Positions 1-12,369 of a stretch of DNA of 64,000 nucleotides are shown here, piece after piece. The translations under genes and the position numbers were made by a program. Source of the DNA: Monarcha castaneiventris obscurior. Its lineage: Eukaryota; Chordata; Aves; Passeriformes; Monarchidae. Numbering within the stretch: position 1 is the first letter of the stretch; every line of letters begins with the position of its first letter. The notes beneath the pieces are model-generated. The model was not told where the DNA came from. It did not search any database and saw only the letters and a list, made by a program, of their open reading frames with translations. The stretch lies in the NCBI GenBank assembly GCA_026261815.1, contig JAMPIT010000230.1, positions 36,478,501-36,542,500 of the forward strand, read 5' to 3'.

Positions 1-3000
1 ATGAAAACAGAATTGTAAAAATCAGTGACTACCAGCCTACAACACTGCAAATGTTTTGATGTCTTTGCAGTTAAAAGGAGAATGTGAAGTTCAGCAAGGG
101 ATATTTATTTTCTTCGCACTGTTTTCAAAATGCTTCAAACAAAATATGAAACAAAGCTTTTACTTCAAAATAGTGTTACTAGCTATGGGAGAGCTTCAGT
201 TAGCAAAAACAAAAATCCAAACCAGATGTTTTACTAAAAATGTGTTTTTCCTCCTTTCATGGTTTAAACTTTAGTATAACTTCAGTGGTGATATTGCGGA
301 AACTTGGAATTAAATAAACTTTCCTGAAGTAGGAACCATATAAACTGTCGTACACTCCCAAAATTTTCTTTAAATAACTTCTGGCTTTAAAATGTCCTGC
401 TCTTTCTCTTGTGTGTTGTTAATACCTAGAAGCAGGATTCTTAAAAACAAAATATATGGTGTTTGTTCTTGGGGAAGTTAAACACAGGATTACCCTTATC
501 AGAATGGAATGAGTGGTAAATATGTCATTTGCCTAGGGCCTGTGATAAGAGACAAGTGTTGATAACAGGGAAGTTTAGCTAATCAAAGAAACTCATATTA
601 ACAAGAGTAAATAAAAATACAGGAAAATGCATTCAGGAATCCAGTCTTGTAACTTTGTAAGCAGTAGGATTAATCTTCACTGCATGGGAATTTAAAATCG
701 GGCCGAAACCTGAATCATAATATGGTGTCTGTAATCTGAACTGTGAAAGTTAATGGTATAGAAATTTGGAAAAACCATTTAGTTAGAGTCCAAATTAAGG
801 TTTCTGTTTGAATTATTAAAGCAAATTTTGTTTTCTGTTTTGAAGAAACGGTAAGCAGTTTATGCATGACTAAATATATAAACGGATTATGAAATACTAA
901 AATTCTCTCAAAGTGTAAGATTTTTATCTTGCATTTCATGAAAATTTGCCAGAACTACAATTTTTGTGTTCCAGAAAGCTTTTACTAGTTTAAGGGTTGC
1001 TCCAGTGCTTATAAATACAAAGACAGCAATGTTTAATTCTAACTCTAGCATTTCCTGATTCTCCATTTTTAAGAAGACCTCTGTGACTTAATGTAATGTA
1101 ATAATAATCAAATTTTGTAATTGTTAGAAGTGTGATAGGGTTTTTTTGGTCTAATTTGTTGTTTTATTTTTGGCTCTGCAGAAAAAAGCAGTACACCTGC
1201 AGCCATTGCCTTAGGCCTTAGAAATATTGCTTTGATAGAGATGTGATTGTGGAGTAAAAGGTAAATGGTTGTTGAGGGAACAGTACATGGACAGTGCGAA
1301 CTCAGAGCAGGCCAGTAACAATCCCAGACAGCATCAGGGTTTCAGCTGAAATGCTGGCAAAATTGGCCATTGCAGGGTTTAGGGCAGAATGCTGTAGGTC
1401 TCCAACTTCAGCACATCTTTCGTACATTAATCCTGTTACAATTCACTAAGCTAGTGCACTCCTGCAGCATCATGAATTTTCTAGTCCACGAGGTTCTGCA
1501 AAGTAAAAATAGAGGATAAGATGCAACCCAAACATGACCTTAACTTGTGTGGTGTTTTTTTCCTCTCCCCTGTGGGAGGAAAAACCTGCCCTGGGTTTGC
1601 AATGCAACTGTTAGCCACTGCGTATTGCGCGGTGTGTTACAAGAAGGCAAGAAAAAACCCTGATTTTGCACTAGTATGAGTTTATATTTTATGTGATTCT
1701 AGTTATATTGTTGTAGATTTAAAATGGAATTATTTGTTTGCCAAGAAAATTGTGGAGTCAGAAATGGGACTAGAACCAACGACACTTTTAATCGTAATTT
1801 GTTCTCGCTTCTTTTGTCATAAGATAAAAATCAGGTCAGTATAATCAAATTAGATAAGGATAGTTCTTAAGGGGACAAAAGAGTTAAGATTGCAAGAATG
1901 AGTAATTTATAATTTCTTAAGTAAGAATATTCTGTTCCCTCATAGTGCAGTGGCAACAAACACTGAGGGAAAACCAGTAACTTTTGGTGAAACATGAGCT
2001 AACTAAATGCTGCGGAAGTGGGAACGGGACAGGTCCTGAGAGAGGAGCTGCAAAGAATGGAGATCTGACCTTGGAAAAGCCTATTAAAAAAAGTCTTCAT
2101 TAGTCTTCATTAATTAAACAGGCAAAAAAACAAATGAGCAGGCCCAAAACAAGAGTAAGTTTGTTTGGCATTATGTAGTGTTTCAGCTAATTATATCAAG
2201 TAGATGACTACTGCCTACTGCATTTCCTTAGGGTTAGAAGCATAAAAAAATTGATGAAGGCAAAACTTATGGACATGGCAGCAGAACACACTGGGATGTT
2301 GAGGCTCATGTAGTATACAGTTCTTATTTCAGTTTGGTAGGAAGTGTTTGCCTAGAGAGGAGCTAGCGGGTATTAACGTTCAGAAAGTTCATGAAGATGG
2401 GGCTCCAGAAAGCATGTGTTCTCCTTCAAAATTCTGGATTATTGCAATGTTTGGGTCAGGTTCCCATTCCCTGCAAGCACTGGAAACATCTGTGTTCAAC
2501 AAAAAAAAAGAGCTCACTACTTAATTTTCTTTCATCTTTCTGAATTAAAAAACAAACATTTTGAAGTGAAGGACTTGTAATCTGCATTCCCAAGTATCAG
2601 ATTGCTGCAGGTGTGTTTGCTAGTGCCCAGAAGGCAAGATCTGTTTGAACCAGGTTATTTTCTTTAAAGTTCATCTATAAACTTTACAGCTAAATCGCTA
2701 GGACTTGCTTGCTTAGGGATAGAGTCTTTGTTTAAATTTTTATACGTCTAGCTTAATGCTCTGAAATATGTGATGAAAAAAATGTTTGTTTCTGATCCAC
2801 TTCATTAAAAAATAATTGTGTGGGGATATTTTTCTTCCAAAATAAAGGGGGAAACTATTCTCTACGTAGCCTGTGATGCCGTTAGTCTGATTCGACTGCT
2901 GGCACAAGAGAACTCTAATGGACACGCACCACTGTCAGAAACTCCTGCAGACAAAAATGATGAGAGGCATTCGCTGGTGAAGTCAGGGTGGGATAAGCTT

Positions 3001-3180
3001 GGAGGAAAAGCAATGTATCTTTGGGTGACTCCCTGCTTGCCTAATGAGTCTGTGCAGCGAAGGTGCAACTTGTCGGAACAAAGCCAGGCTGCTGAGGCGA
3101 TGCCTTGAAGAGGGCTACGGCGAAGTTAAGGAGTTGAAAGAGGGAAGATAGTGTTTCAGCAGCGAAGTTAGTCATCCTCA
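1..3180. other. Noncoding upstream intron of RARB (or flank), AT-rich
   Basis: No exon, RNA gene or recognisable transposon was seen. The sequence is AT-rich with scattered short open frames lacking any family signature. A perfect 10-bp tandem duplication (AGTCTTCATT twice) lies at 2092-2111. An imperfect DR3 (CGTTCA, 3-nt spacer, AGTTCA) lies at 2377-2391. The intronic assignment assumes that the isoform-specific first exon is upstream of the window. Confidence 0.6.
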
Positions 3181-3660
3181 CATCCAGCTAAATGCCTGCT
3201 TGCTGCGGAGCGGTTTTTGTTAACCCTGTGTGCGTCAGGGCAGCCCCGCAGCCCGGCCAAGCCGAGGGGCTTTGCTCAGGGAGCGAGGCCCTGCCCTGCC
3301 CTGCCCTGCCCTGCCTTGTGGATGACGGTCCCACCTCCCGAAACACGCCAAGGGACTGGTTTTGCTCAGGTCTAATTTATATACCGCCCTTTAGGCGGCC
3401 GATGAAGTGCGGCTTGTGTTCCAGAGCCAGCATTTAGGTTTGGGAGCGGGGCTGTGAAAGGGACATTGTGCTCGGGAAGGGCTGCTGTCTGCCGCGGTCG
3501 GCCGCGCTGTGCCCCGTCCTATTGAGACCTCAAAAGCAGAGCACAGCTGTGATGAGTTTCCAGATCTGTTTGGCCGTGGGGACCGGCCCTGGTATGCGTG
3601 CGAGCCGGGGGGGAACATCCCTCTCCCCTCGCAGTTTCTGCCTGGGGGGCTGGCAGCAGC
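3181..3660. promoter_or_regulatory. CpG-island-like segment with TATA-like element
   Basis: By hand count about 300 of 480 bases are G or C, with 28 CpGs, an observed/expected ratio near 0.6. The surrounding kilobases are AT-rich with few CpGs. It contains a TATA-like TTTATATA at 3376-3383. This is followed at once by CCGCC-CTTTA-GGCGG (3384-3398), an inverted GC-box-like pair. A (CTGCC)5 run lies at 3291-3315. Possible roles are an alternative promoter, an enhancer, or the start of a noncoding transcript. I looked for the RARB2 first-exon start (MFDCMDVL) and the DR5 element of the P2 promoter and did not find them, so I do not call this the known P2 promoter. CpG enrichment usually marks germline-unmethylated DNA; activity here is inference. 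Confidence 0.5.
3289..3315 (+). repeat. Pentanucleotide microsatellite (CTGCC)5
   Basis: Five uninterrupted CTGCC units at 3291-3315, preceded by CC. It sits inside the CpG-rich segment and is the only GC-rich microsatellite seen in the window. Confidence 0.9.
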
Positions 3661-5069
3661 TTCTGAGCAGTGAATTTACAGGGGCGGGCGGCTGGGGCCA
3701 AATTAGTTGTGGTTTCAGAGGGCTTTCCAGAGCTTTGCTGGGCTGTAGCACGCAGCCCCATGAGGAAGGATATCAGTTGATGTATAAAATGGCCAAGGAA
3801 CTTCGGTAAATAGACTTTACCCTTCAAATCCAGAGGTCCTGGCAGCGGCTGTGCGGGAGGGTGGGGTTGTACTTTTCCCCTTCCTGTACTTGGACACTTT
3901 TGATTATCCAGACTTTCTGGGGCTGAGCAGGGCTGCCTAATAACAAAGCCTGCATAATATAATTGCCTAAATAGGCCTATTGTCCTTTTCAAGTCACTGT
4001 GCTGTGAAATCTTTCAACTTTTTGCTGAAAATGTTGCATCTAACATGTAGATGGCTTAGTGGCTGCAGCGAGGAGGGGATCCTTTACCCTCATTTCTCAT
4101 TGCTGAGTGGTTGAGGAGCTGATTATATTCCTGCCCCCTATTGATGTTTACTCCTTTTGGGAGGCAAATATTTTAGCCCCTTCTGGCAGGGTAAACTGCC
4201 AAAAGTAATAGGCCTGGAAATACAAAGCTATGATTGATTTTGACCTTTGCTCATGTGCATGAAGTCTGTCCCCATGCACTGTGACCCATGCCACTTCTTG
4301 CTGAAACCCAAGCCCTTTCAAACCAAATGGAACCACGAAAATACAAGCCACAAAATGCTCAAAACTATTCTAAAGTAACAGAATAATCATTTTCTCTGTG
4401 CTTCAGAAAAAAGTACAGACAGGAGGGTAACAAAACTGGATTTTCTAGCAGGCAGACCAGGGGTAATGTCTTACTTCTGCTGCCTTTTTATGAGAACCAT
4501 ATTCCAGGTGTAAAAGAAACAAACTGATATAATGTGGAAATGATTCTGTGCAGTTTTTTGGTCACACTTAGCTGTTCCTCCTAATTGTGAGCTGTAAACA
4601 TCTTGCATCCAAAACCAGGGATTTTAAACTGTCTTTTTAAAAATAATCTAAGGCCTGGGATTTCATTAATTTGTCGTTGCATAAGCAAATGAGTTTCAAA
4701 AGTTTAAATGTCAGAAACAGTAGCCTAAAGTTAGCATCCTAAATCCACATTTCATGGCTTCATTTCCAAATATGCTGAGCATCTAGGAGCACCCTCAGTA
4801 CTTTTTAAAATAGGCCATATATTTGAATGATCAAATACTATTTAAAACCTTCATTTAATATTAAAAATGTTTACAGGACGGTTCCACTTCCCCCAAACTA
4901 CATGAAAAAGTAATTCAGTGACAGCGGTCACAACATCAACAGTGAAAATAGAGACACTTATATGACAAAGTAGGACTTGCTTATAAAAATGTATTGCTCT
5001 CTTTCCATAAATTTATAAATCAACTGAGGTTTTTTCAATGTATTTTGTCTGGCGCACAGGTTTCTCCGA

Positions 5070-5086
5070 TTTTTTTTTTTTTTTTT
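5070..5086. repeat. Poly-T tract (17)
   Basis: An uninterrupted homopolymer with no adjacent retrotransposon body or target-site duplication that I could recognise. Confidence 0.9.
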
Positions 5087-6244
5087 GCTTCTCTGCAATA
5101 AAGTCTGCTCAGCAGATATTAATTGTGGTATAGATTTTAATAGCTAGATTATCTTCTTCATATACTCACTCATCATTTGCAGCTGCTCAGGATTGCTTTC
5201 CCAGTGGCAGCGAGTTAATATGACTTTGGTCACTGCATTTTGCTTATTTGGGGGGGAGGGAGGAGGGGAAATCTAGCTTTCTTCAGCTCATTTTAGTAAT
5301 CTGAATAGGAGCGTAGAACTTGCATCATGTGACAGGGCAGCTCACCAGCATGGGGTCCCTGTGTGAGAACCTCCCTTGTACATGACAATCTGATAAGGAT
5401 ATCATGTGGTTTAGAAACACATTCCCACAATGTTCGCTTCTTTGTCCCTTTATTTGGGAGTGGGTAGGAAAAAAACTTTTAACAAACTAGTGCTAGCCCT
5501 TATATAACTGACCCCACTTTCTTTTAGTGTTCTGTTTGAGCCTTGCAGCTTCTTCAAATACTTTTGTTAAGAGAGATGGAAATATAATCCAGCAAGTCTG
5601 TGTTAAAGAATCCTAGACACAAAGTATATAATATACCTTCTGTTCCCCTTGGACAAGGTGATTTTTCTTTCCCCTGCTTATACCATATATAAACTGAATA
5701 TTATAAAACTATGCAAGTTAAATATACACATGCAGGCAACACTTGTGTAGGTTTAATAGGTGAAAGCTTGAATGAGTATTTATAAATTCTCAGAGTGCTC
5801 TGGATCTTCACCAGTAAGGACATGATGTTAAAGTCCATCCATAGTTTGGAAGGATTTCCGTTTTATGCACTTTCAGTGACTTACATTTTACCCTCTAAGT
5901 GCATCCTCTAAGAAAAAAACCAGAGAAATGTCTCGCAACAAAGAGGTTTTTTAGCACCGCTTAGTTTCTTTTAATGGTTTGGAGGCTCTCTTTCCATTGA
6001 ACCATAATATTTTTCTCTAGGCTCACATTGTATTTTTAGCAAGGATCTTTGAACAATAAAATGACAAATTAAGGTTGTCTTTGTCTTTTACAGCCTTATC
6101 TAGTGAAGCACTTAAGTGCACTCAACCCTCCACCCTTGATTTTAATAAGAGTTTCAGACACAGAATGGTTGTATGAGTGAGCCTTCAGTGTATTTATGTA
6201 CCAGTACTTTTAGGAAATACCAGTAGAAGTTCATGTCACTGTGC

Positions 6245-6270
6245 TGGATGTTCAGCACAATGAACATCCA
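6245..6270. repeat. Inverted repeat, 10-bp arms, 6-nt loop
   Basis: TGGATGTTCA at 6245-6254 pairs perfectly with TGAACATCCA at 6261-6270. A competing shorter stem, GTGCT (6241-6245) with AGCAC (6254-6258), overlaps it. No function assigned. Confidence 0.85.
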
Positions 6271-6480
6271 ACATCTCTTCTTAAAAAGAAAGAAGGATCA
6301 TTCTTCTTTTAAAGACGTGTAGCAGAGGTGTGGAACAATTAAACAGGTTGACCAGTGTTGCACCGACTGGAGACAAAAAACACAGTTTGATTTAACACAG
6401 ATTGCCTTCAGTGGGTGCTTTGATTACAGAAAACCGTTTGTGCCTGTAAGATAGTAACAGTGGAAGAAATGGTTCATTTA

Positions 6481-6649
6481 CCCCCTCCCCAAAACCAAAC
6501 CGAAACAACCCTCCCCCCAAAAAAATCCCCAAAACAAATCAAAAGAAAACCAACCAAAAATAAAACCCCACCTCACCAAAACAGTTAAAGAATGTAAAAA
6601 ATCTCTTGAATCTGGCAATTTAATTTTTTTTTTTTTTTTTTTTTTTTTT
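6481..6649. repeat. A/C-only low-complexity tract followed by T26
   Basis: Bases 6481-6583 are almost entirely A and C, in short blocks such as CCAAAACCAAACC, with only isolated G or T. After a 40-bp gap comes an uninterrupted T26 (6624-6649). The same style of tract recurs at 20129 and, on the other strand, at 61361. This composition is common in bird introns. It may be decayed poly(A) or microsatellite; origin not determined. Confidence 0.8.
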
Positions 6650-9600
6650 AATCTGAATGCAGCTTGAGGTAATTCCCGAAGTGGCCATTAAACCACTCTG
6701 GTGGTCCTCTCTGCCAAACTGGCTGATGACAAACCAACTCATCATATAGAGCATGTCTCTCATCTCCCATGAGACTTCCTTCATCTTCCAGTCTTGTACC
6801 AGAATCAGTCCTCTGCCAGCTGGCAACTGATACCAGGAGGATTTCTAGGTTCTTGCATGATAAGTGAATGTAGCAGCATCTGAGTTGATTTACGCATTTC
6901 ACTTGTTCGCAAATACCAACCTGGGACAGAGGTGTTCAAGAACGCCCAGCTGTGCCCTGGCTTTTGGGGGTCTAGGAGCCTCCAGAACTGTTGCTCAGGG
7001 ACTGGCTGTGGGCAGAACCCGGGGCAGGAAACAGGCTCCTCTGCCACTTTAATTCCTCATCTTCTACTCAAAAACTCACGAGAAGACCAGGGTTGCCTGT
7101 CTTTCCAAGACTGAACATTCACTCGCACATGAAGAAAAAGGAGTTGGAAAACTGTGTCACAGTGCCATCTGGCGATACCTGACACCCAGACCTCCCCCTG
7201 GGCAAGGGCTGTGCATCTGCAGGCAGATACTTCCCCCAGGACCTTGGTTTAGGCGCAGGGAAACGCCTGTGCCCCCCAAATCCTTACTCTCTGTGGGGAT
7301 TTTGCACTTCTCTCTGTGTTACTCTAATCAGAGATCCTAACTCCTCCACAAACTTTCCATCCTTCACAGAGATCCACCCTCACTGATCCACCAGCCTGTG
7401 GTTTTTGGCTTAGGGCACAAGTCAAAGGACTGGCTAAAATTTCACACATGGGTGAACTTTTTTATTGTTAAGACTGGGTCCTGAGCTTGGGGGCTCTTTC
7501 TTTGGTTTTAAGCTATTGTTCATACTGCTGCCTTTTGACTTGTGGTCTGAGGAGGTTTTTCCTTTTTCCCCTCATCTTGCAGAGTAATCCTTTGCATTGC
7601 TTTGTTGTTTGAGTTTCCTCTTTTCATTCAGTTGAGGAAGAAATTTTATTAGTTACTGGATGAGGGTATATGTCAATTCCTCCTTAGAGGTTAGCAGGAA
7701 AGTCTTGGACTTTCTAAAGATCTTTCTGATTTCACTCCACACTTTGAACCCTAAGGTGTAAAATGCAGAACAAATGGCAAATCACCTATATCTTTCAGTG
7801 TCTTTGATCAGGGGAGCTAACAGGGGAAGCTACTTTTCCCAAGTCTTCATCCCCTAGTGAACCTCTGCCTTCCTCTCTCCATTTGGAGAACGTTCCATTT
7901 GAACATTCTAGCTGTGTTTTTCTAGTTGCACATATAGTCACATGCTATGGAGGTTAGGTATGTGAACTGCTCATCTTTCTATGCTTTGCACGTATTGCCA
8001 CATTCACTTCTCTGAGACCGCACCAAGAAGGACCCATTATCTCCCTGAAGTTTTGAAAAGAAGCCTTCAGCTGCCTGCAAGAAGTCAGAGCTGACTCATA
8101 TCCTTCTGTGGTTTGTTTTTTTTTTTTTTTTCTCTTCCTTATCCGAATCCCTTCCTTTCTCTGTGTTTTGGAGAGGTCCTGAAAGACTTTTGTGGTTAAA
8201 GCACGAGCTATGTGTTAGGAAGCACTGCATGTCTGGAGGCAGTTTGGGAAAATAGCTGTTCTCTTCTCCCTGAAATTGAGTCCTTTATGAACACTGCAGT
8301 TGTTCACAGGGGCTGTTTTCACCTTCACCAAAATGTGGAAGCAGAGCTCAGTTACAGCATGGTACACTGGCACTGCCCAGTAGTTCTGTGTTTGTTATGC
8401 TTTTGCTAACTTGAATTTCTGTGCAGAACAAGAAAATACTCTGATGAAAAGAGGTTAGGAAGGAATGACGCAATTAAATGAGATTAAATCAGAGCATTGG
8501 TTTCCTTGGAACACATATTTGGCTTTTTACCAACAATTTTTTCCCCATTTTTCAAATAAACACATATTTTCACATGATAACTCTATTTGAAATATTAATT
8601 CTTCCAGGGCTGCGTTACCTTTTGTTTCTTCTTCAAAGTCCATTACTATGAAAAGGTTGCTGTTCCTTAGGCTGTTTCAGCTTCAAAAGAATTTTAGGGC
8701 CTGGTCTATTGGAAAGCTTGGGGGTATAATTAGTGAAAATGGAAATAGATGGAAGAGAAATTTAGTTCCTGATGTTTTAATTTAGTGTGGTACTGCCATG
8801 TGTTGTTGAAGAGGATTCTTAAAGGCAAACATAATTATTTCATTATGGTCTTCAGAATGCTTTCATTGGTCTTAATGACAAGAAGCTGCATAAGGAGTCA
8901 TACATTTTAATTAGACTTTCTTATATTTACATCAGATAAATAACAAATAATTGATGAAAAACAATTCTTCTGAATGGATGATTTCACACAGAGCTCTGGT
9001 TACAGTTTAATGATAAAATATTTCTCTTATTGTTTTGCATTTTAATTATGTAGAATTACTACTTTATCAGAGATCTCAAAATACTGTTATGTCCATCAAT
9101 TTCATTAGATTCACAGCTTATTTATATGAATCTGAAGGTAAAAGGTGTTTTTCAGCATACATACCTGAAAACTAGTTTCCAGCTTTTTAATTTCATTTTG
9201 AATTAATTTCTCACTTTTAGATACCCTTTTTTTTTTCTTTTTCTTTTTTATGGTGATAGTCTCCAGTAAAGCTAGTGGGAAGAGGAGTCAGACCTTTTCC
9301 TATATCTTCAATTATCTACATGAGAGCAAGTCCTGCCATGGTTAGAAACCCAAAGGTCAAGAAGTATGAAATTGTAGGGCTTGTAGTAGAATTTTCTAAG
9401 GAAAACTTGGGTGCATCTTTCTCACCAGTGTAGTTGAAAGTTTCATTCCTTTGAAAATCCTACCAATACCTTTTTATAATTGTGTGTATACTTCTGTGTG
9501 CATTTGAAATACCTGGTTTTAATTTTCTTTACCCCCTGTATTGGACACTCTAATACCAGGAGAAATTATTTTAAGAGTTTTGCTACTTGGAAGATTCTTC

Positions 9601-12349
9601 CATGTTAGCAAGCTTTCCAGCCTTTCATTTTTGTAACAAAACATATTTCACATGATTAATTCCTCAGAGTATAACAAACACTAATTGTTGTTATTGATTT
9701 TAAATTTCACAACCATTACAAGTAACCCCGATGAGTGGCAGATAAAGAGTAATAATCCATGGAGTTCTGGAAGTGTTTCATGTTTGTCTGTAGTACTTTA
9801 AGTGATCAATAGTAACTGCCCCATTGAAACTAACTGCTGTATCAAATAACAGTAAATCAAATGAATGTGCTTACAGATTATTTATTGAAAGCTCTAATTG
9901 TTCACTGGGGCCCTGCTTATCTCAGGAAACAATAGAAGGCAGTGATCAGGCAAACTGGTTTGCAAATGCCGGGGGTGCCATGAAACAGCAGGGTCTCCCT
10001 GTTCCTGGGTGGTATGAGAGCTTTCCAAAATGTGCCCCTCTCCCACTGGGATTGTCTGGTTCCAGGGTAGGGTGGTCAGAGGTGAATTTTCTCAGAGAGC
10101 ATCTCTTGAGCTCACAGGTTACACTTTTTAAAAATTATTGGTTTTATAGGTTGTCACCTTTGGATGGCAAACTTGTGTCTGGTGGGTAAAGTGTGGGAAA
10201 AGAACTAAGAAGATTTCCCAAAATTTCTGACAGGTCCATGTAATGAAAAGCAAAACAGGATCAGATCTTAGGAGGGGAGGTAATGGAAAGCATACTAAAC
10301 TTTGTGGAAAGCTTGCCTAGGTTATGTTACAGTTTGGGGCAACTCTATGCAGCTGTGCAGTTGTCAGACTTGTGCAAATAAGAAATTAAAAGCAATGATT
10401 TCTACCCAACAACCTTCCACTGCTGATTTTACTAATTCCTTAAAATGGCTGCTCTGCCTTGTCACAGTGACTCAGTGAAATACCAGTGCTGCAGGCTGGA
10501 GGTTTACTGGACCTTCAAGTGAAATGGGTACTTACAGACAGTTTCACAGCTATCTACATTTTTTTAATAGCCTTGGTGTGTTGGCAATAATACTTTGCTG
10601 TATCTTCAGGATCCTCTGGGTATCGGCAGAGGCACTAAAACAGTCTTTGAGAAAGTTTGGGAAGATGGCATTGAATGAACTGTGACAACTAGAAAAGCAT
10701 TTGTAAAAATTAGCCTAATTTCTCAGAAAATAATGGCCCAAATCTCTCAAACATGGCAGGAAAGGGGGCTTTTTTCCCCCTAAAGAAGAGTATGTTTTAT
10801 GAAACATAATTATATGCATAGTGTAATAGTGGATATTCATAATATAGACATTTTAAAATTATTAAGCACAGTAACCAGAGGTCTTCTGGTTTTTAACCTC
10901 ATAGCGGAAAAGTAACTTCATTTTTTCAGAGCGTGTTTTGCCTTAAGGTTCTTGGGACGTCAGCTACTAGGACTGAATGTTGCTTTTTCAGTTCTTTGGA
11001 AACAGAGTACCTTCTTTTTGTCACATTCTGTATAATGTATGGGTGATATTTTTCCTGTTTGCAAGGCTGGGATATTGCAGTCAGTTGTGAGTAGCTTATC
11101 TGGGAAAAAAAAGTCGCTGTTGAAGGTAGGTATTGAATAAGAAAGACCAGGTGACTAGGAAATACTGTTAGCACATATGTGTTTTCCTGAACTACAGTGT
11201 GTGCATATTTTTTCTCTTTCAAGTGAGAATGGTAATGACAGACAACATACAGATAAAATTATGAGCATTCCTCACTCCAAGAGTTTAATAGGAAAATCTA
11301 CTGCAGCTAGAGAATAGGAAAACAGAATATTGGAAAATGTGCCCTCCAGTCATGGTACTCATCTTGTCTCCAGGCTCTTGTGAATGTCTTATTTTATTGA
11401 TCTTAGATCTTCTAGGCTGAGTGTGGAAGTGTGCTCTGAGCCACAGTCAAGAGCTGCTGCTGCTACCAGTTGGCTCTGGGACACCGCACTCCTTCCTAGA
11501 TTTCAGCTTTTGCTGGGCCTGCTGTGAGAGGGGCCAGAGGGATGTTTGCCATGTTAACCTCACTGATGGAAAGTTAAAAGGGAAAAAAAAACCAAACCAG
11601 AACAAAATACTCTTTAAACTCAATGTCAAGGTGCTGTGAATTACAAGGAAAGGAAATTTGGTAGTGTTTTAGTTTTCATGTTACCTTCCCCACTGTGTTA
11701 CCATTTTTTGTCAGGCAGGTATTCAATTCAAAAATACTGAAATTCCACTCATGTGAGCATTACAGCTTGGTAAACTCTATATTTTATTTGCTCTCTCAGA
11801 AAATAGTGACAAAGTTCTTAAATATTCCATAAACTGGAATTACTTACATTAGCATCAGAAATGTTGGGGTGAGCTGCTCCTAGTACTGCACTGTCCTAGT
11901 CTGGCATGCTGAGGGGATGAAGGAGGGCAGAGTATGTCCCTGTTTTGGTCTTAGATGTTGCAAATGTACGTGCACTATAGGATGTCAGAAAGGTTAAGTT
12001 TTGGTCTGACTGTCCTTCTATTTGCAGATAAGCTCAAGTGATGAAAGCCATGTTTTTCCTGTTATTGTGTCATGCCTAAATGGAAATAATGGATTGTTTT
12101 AATTATACCCCCACAGTTGCAACAGAGCAGCAACGTGGGTGCAGTTAGGCTGGTGTAAGGAATAGTCTTAACACTCATCTGGAAAGTGAGCTGCATGGAT
12201 GTAAAACATACATGCACAAGCAAAGATAGCCCAGGGGTTCACTGTAGTGATGCTGGGGCACAGGAGATGTGTGCTGGAATATCTACCTGGTTTGAGAAGC
12301 TACCTTTGCTTCTCCCAGTCTACACACTGCAGCATCCTCTTGCAGGAGG
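6650..12349. other. Intronic sequence, no gene seen
   Basis: A T16 run lies at 8116-8131. A half-site pair TGGTCA-G-AGGTGA (DR1-like) lies near 10080. The stretch is largely unique-looking and AT-rich from 8400 to 9700. No coding exon, tRNA-like fold or transposon was recognised. Confidence 0.6.
8116..8131. repeat. Poly-T tract (16)
   Basis: Uninterrupted homopolymer. Confidence 0.9.
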
Positions 12350-12369
12350 CTGCTGCTGAACAGCAGCAG
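12350..12369. repeat. CTG/CAG perfect hairpin
   Basis: (CTG)3 at 12350-12358 and (CAG)3 at 12361-12369 are separated by AA, giving a perfect 9-bp stem with a minimal loop. It reads as a triplet run that inverts on itself. Confidence 0.85.

Larger units (their letters stand above)
3661..6480. other. Intronic sequence, no gene seen
   Basis: The shoulder of the CpG-rich segment fades out by about 3900. The rest is AT-rich with no gene or recognisable transposon. It holds a T17 run at 5070-5086 and a hairpin with 10-bp arms at 6245-6254/6261-6270. Confidence 0.6.

Noticed and set aside
2377..2391. DR3 element CGTTCA-GAA-AGTTCA
   Set aside because: The first half-site violates the purine at position 1. 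Imperfect pairs like this are frequent by chance.
3181..3660. The CpG-rich segment as the known RARB P2 promoter and A2 exon
   Set aside because: No DR5 element of the GTTCACCGAAAGTTCA type and no MFDCMDVL reading frame found nearby.
3519..3992. 157-codon minus-strand frame in the CpG-rich segment
   Set aside because: GC-rich DNA has fewer stops, so long frames are expected. The Pro-rich translation resembles no family I know.
10078..10092. DR1 element TGGTCA-G-AGGTGA
   Set aside because: Both half-sites deviate from RGKTCA, with no supporting context.
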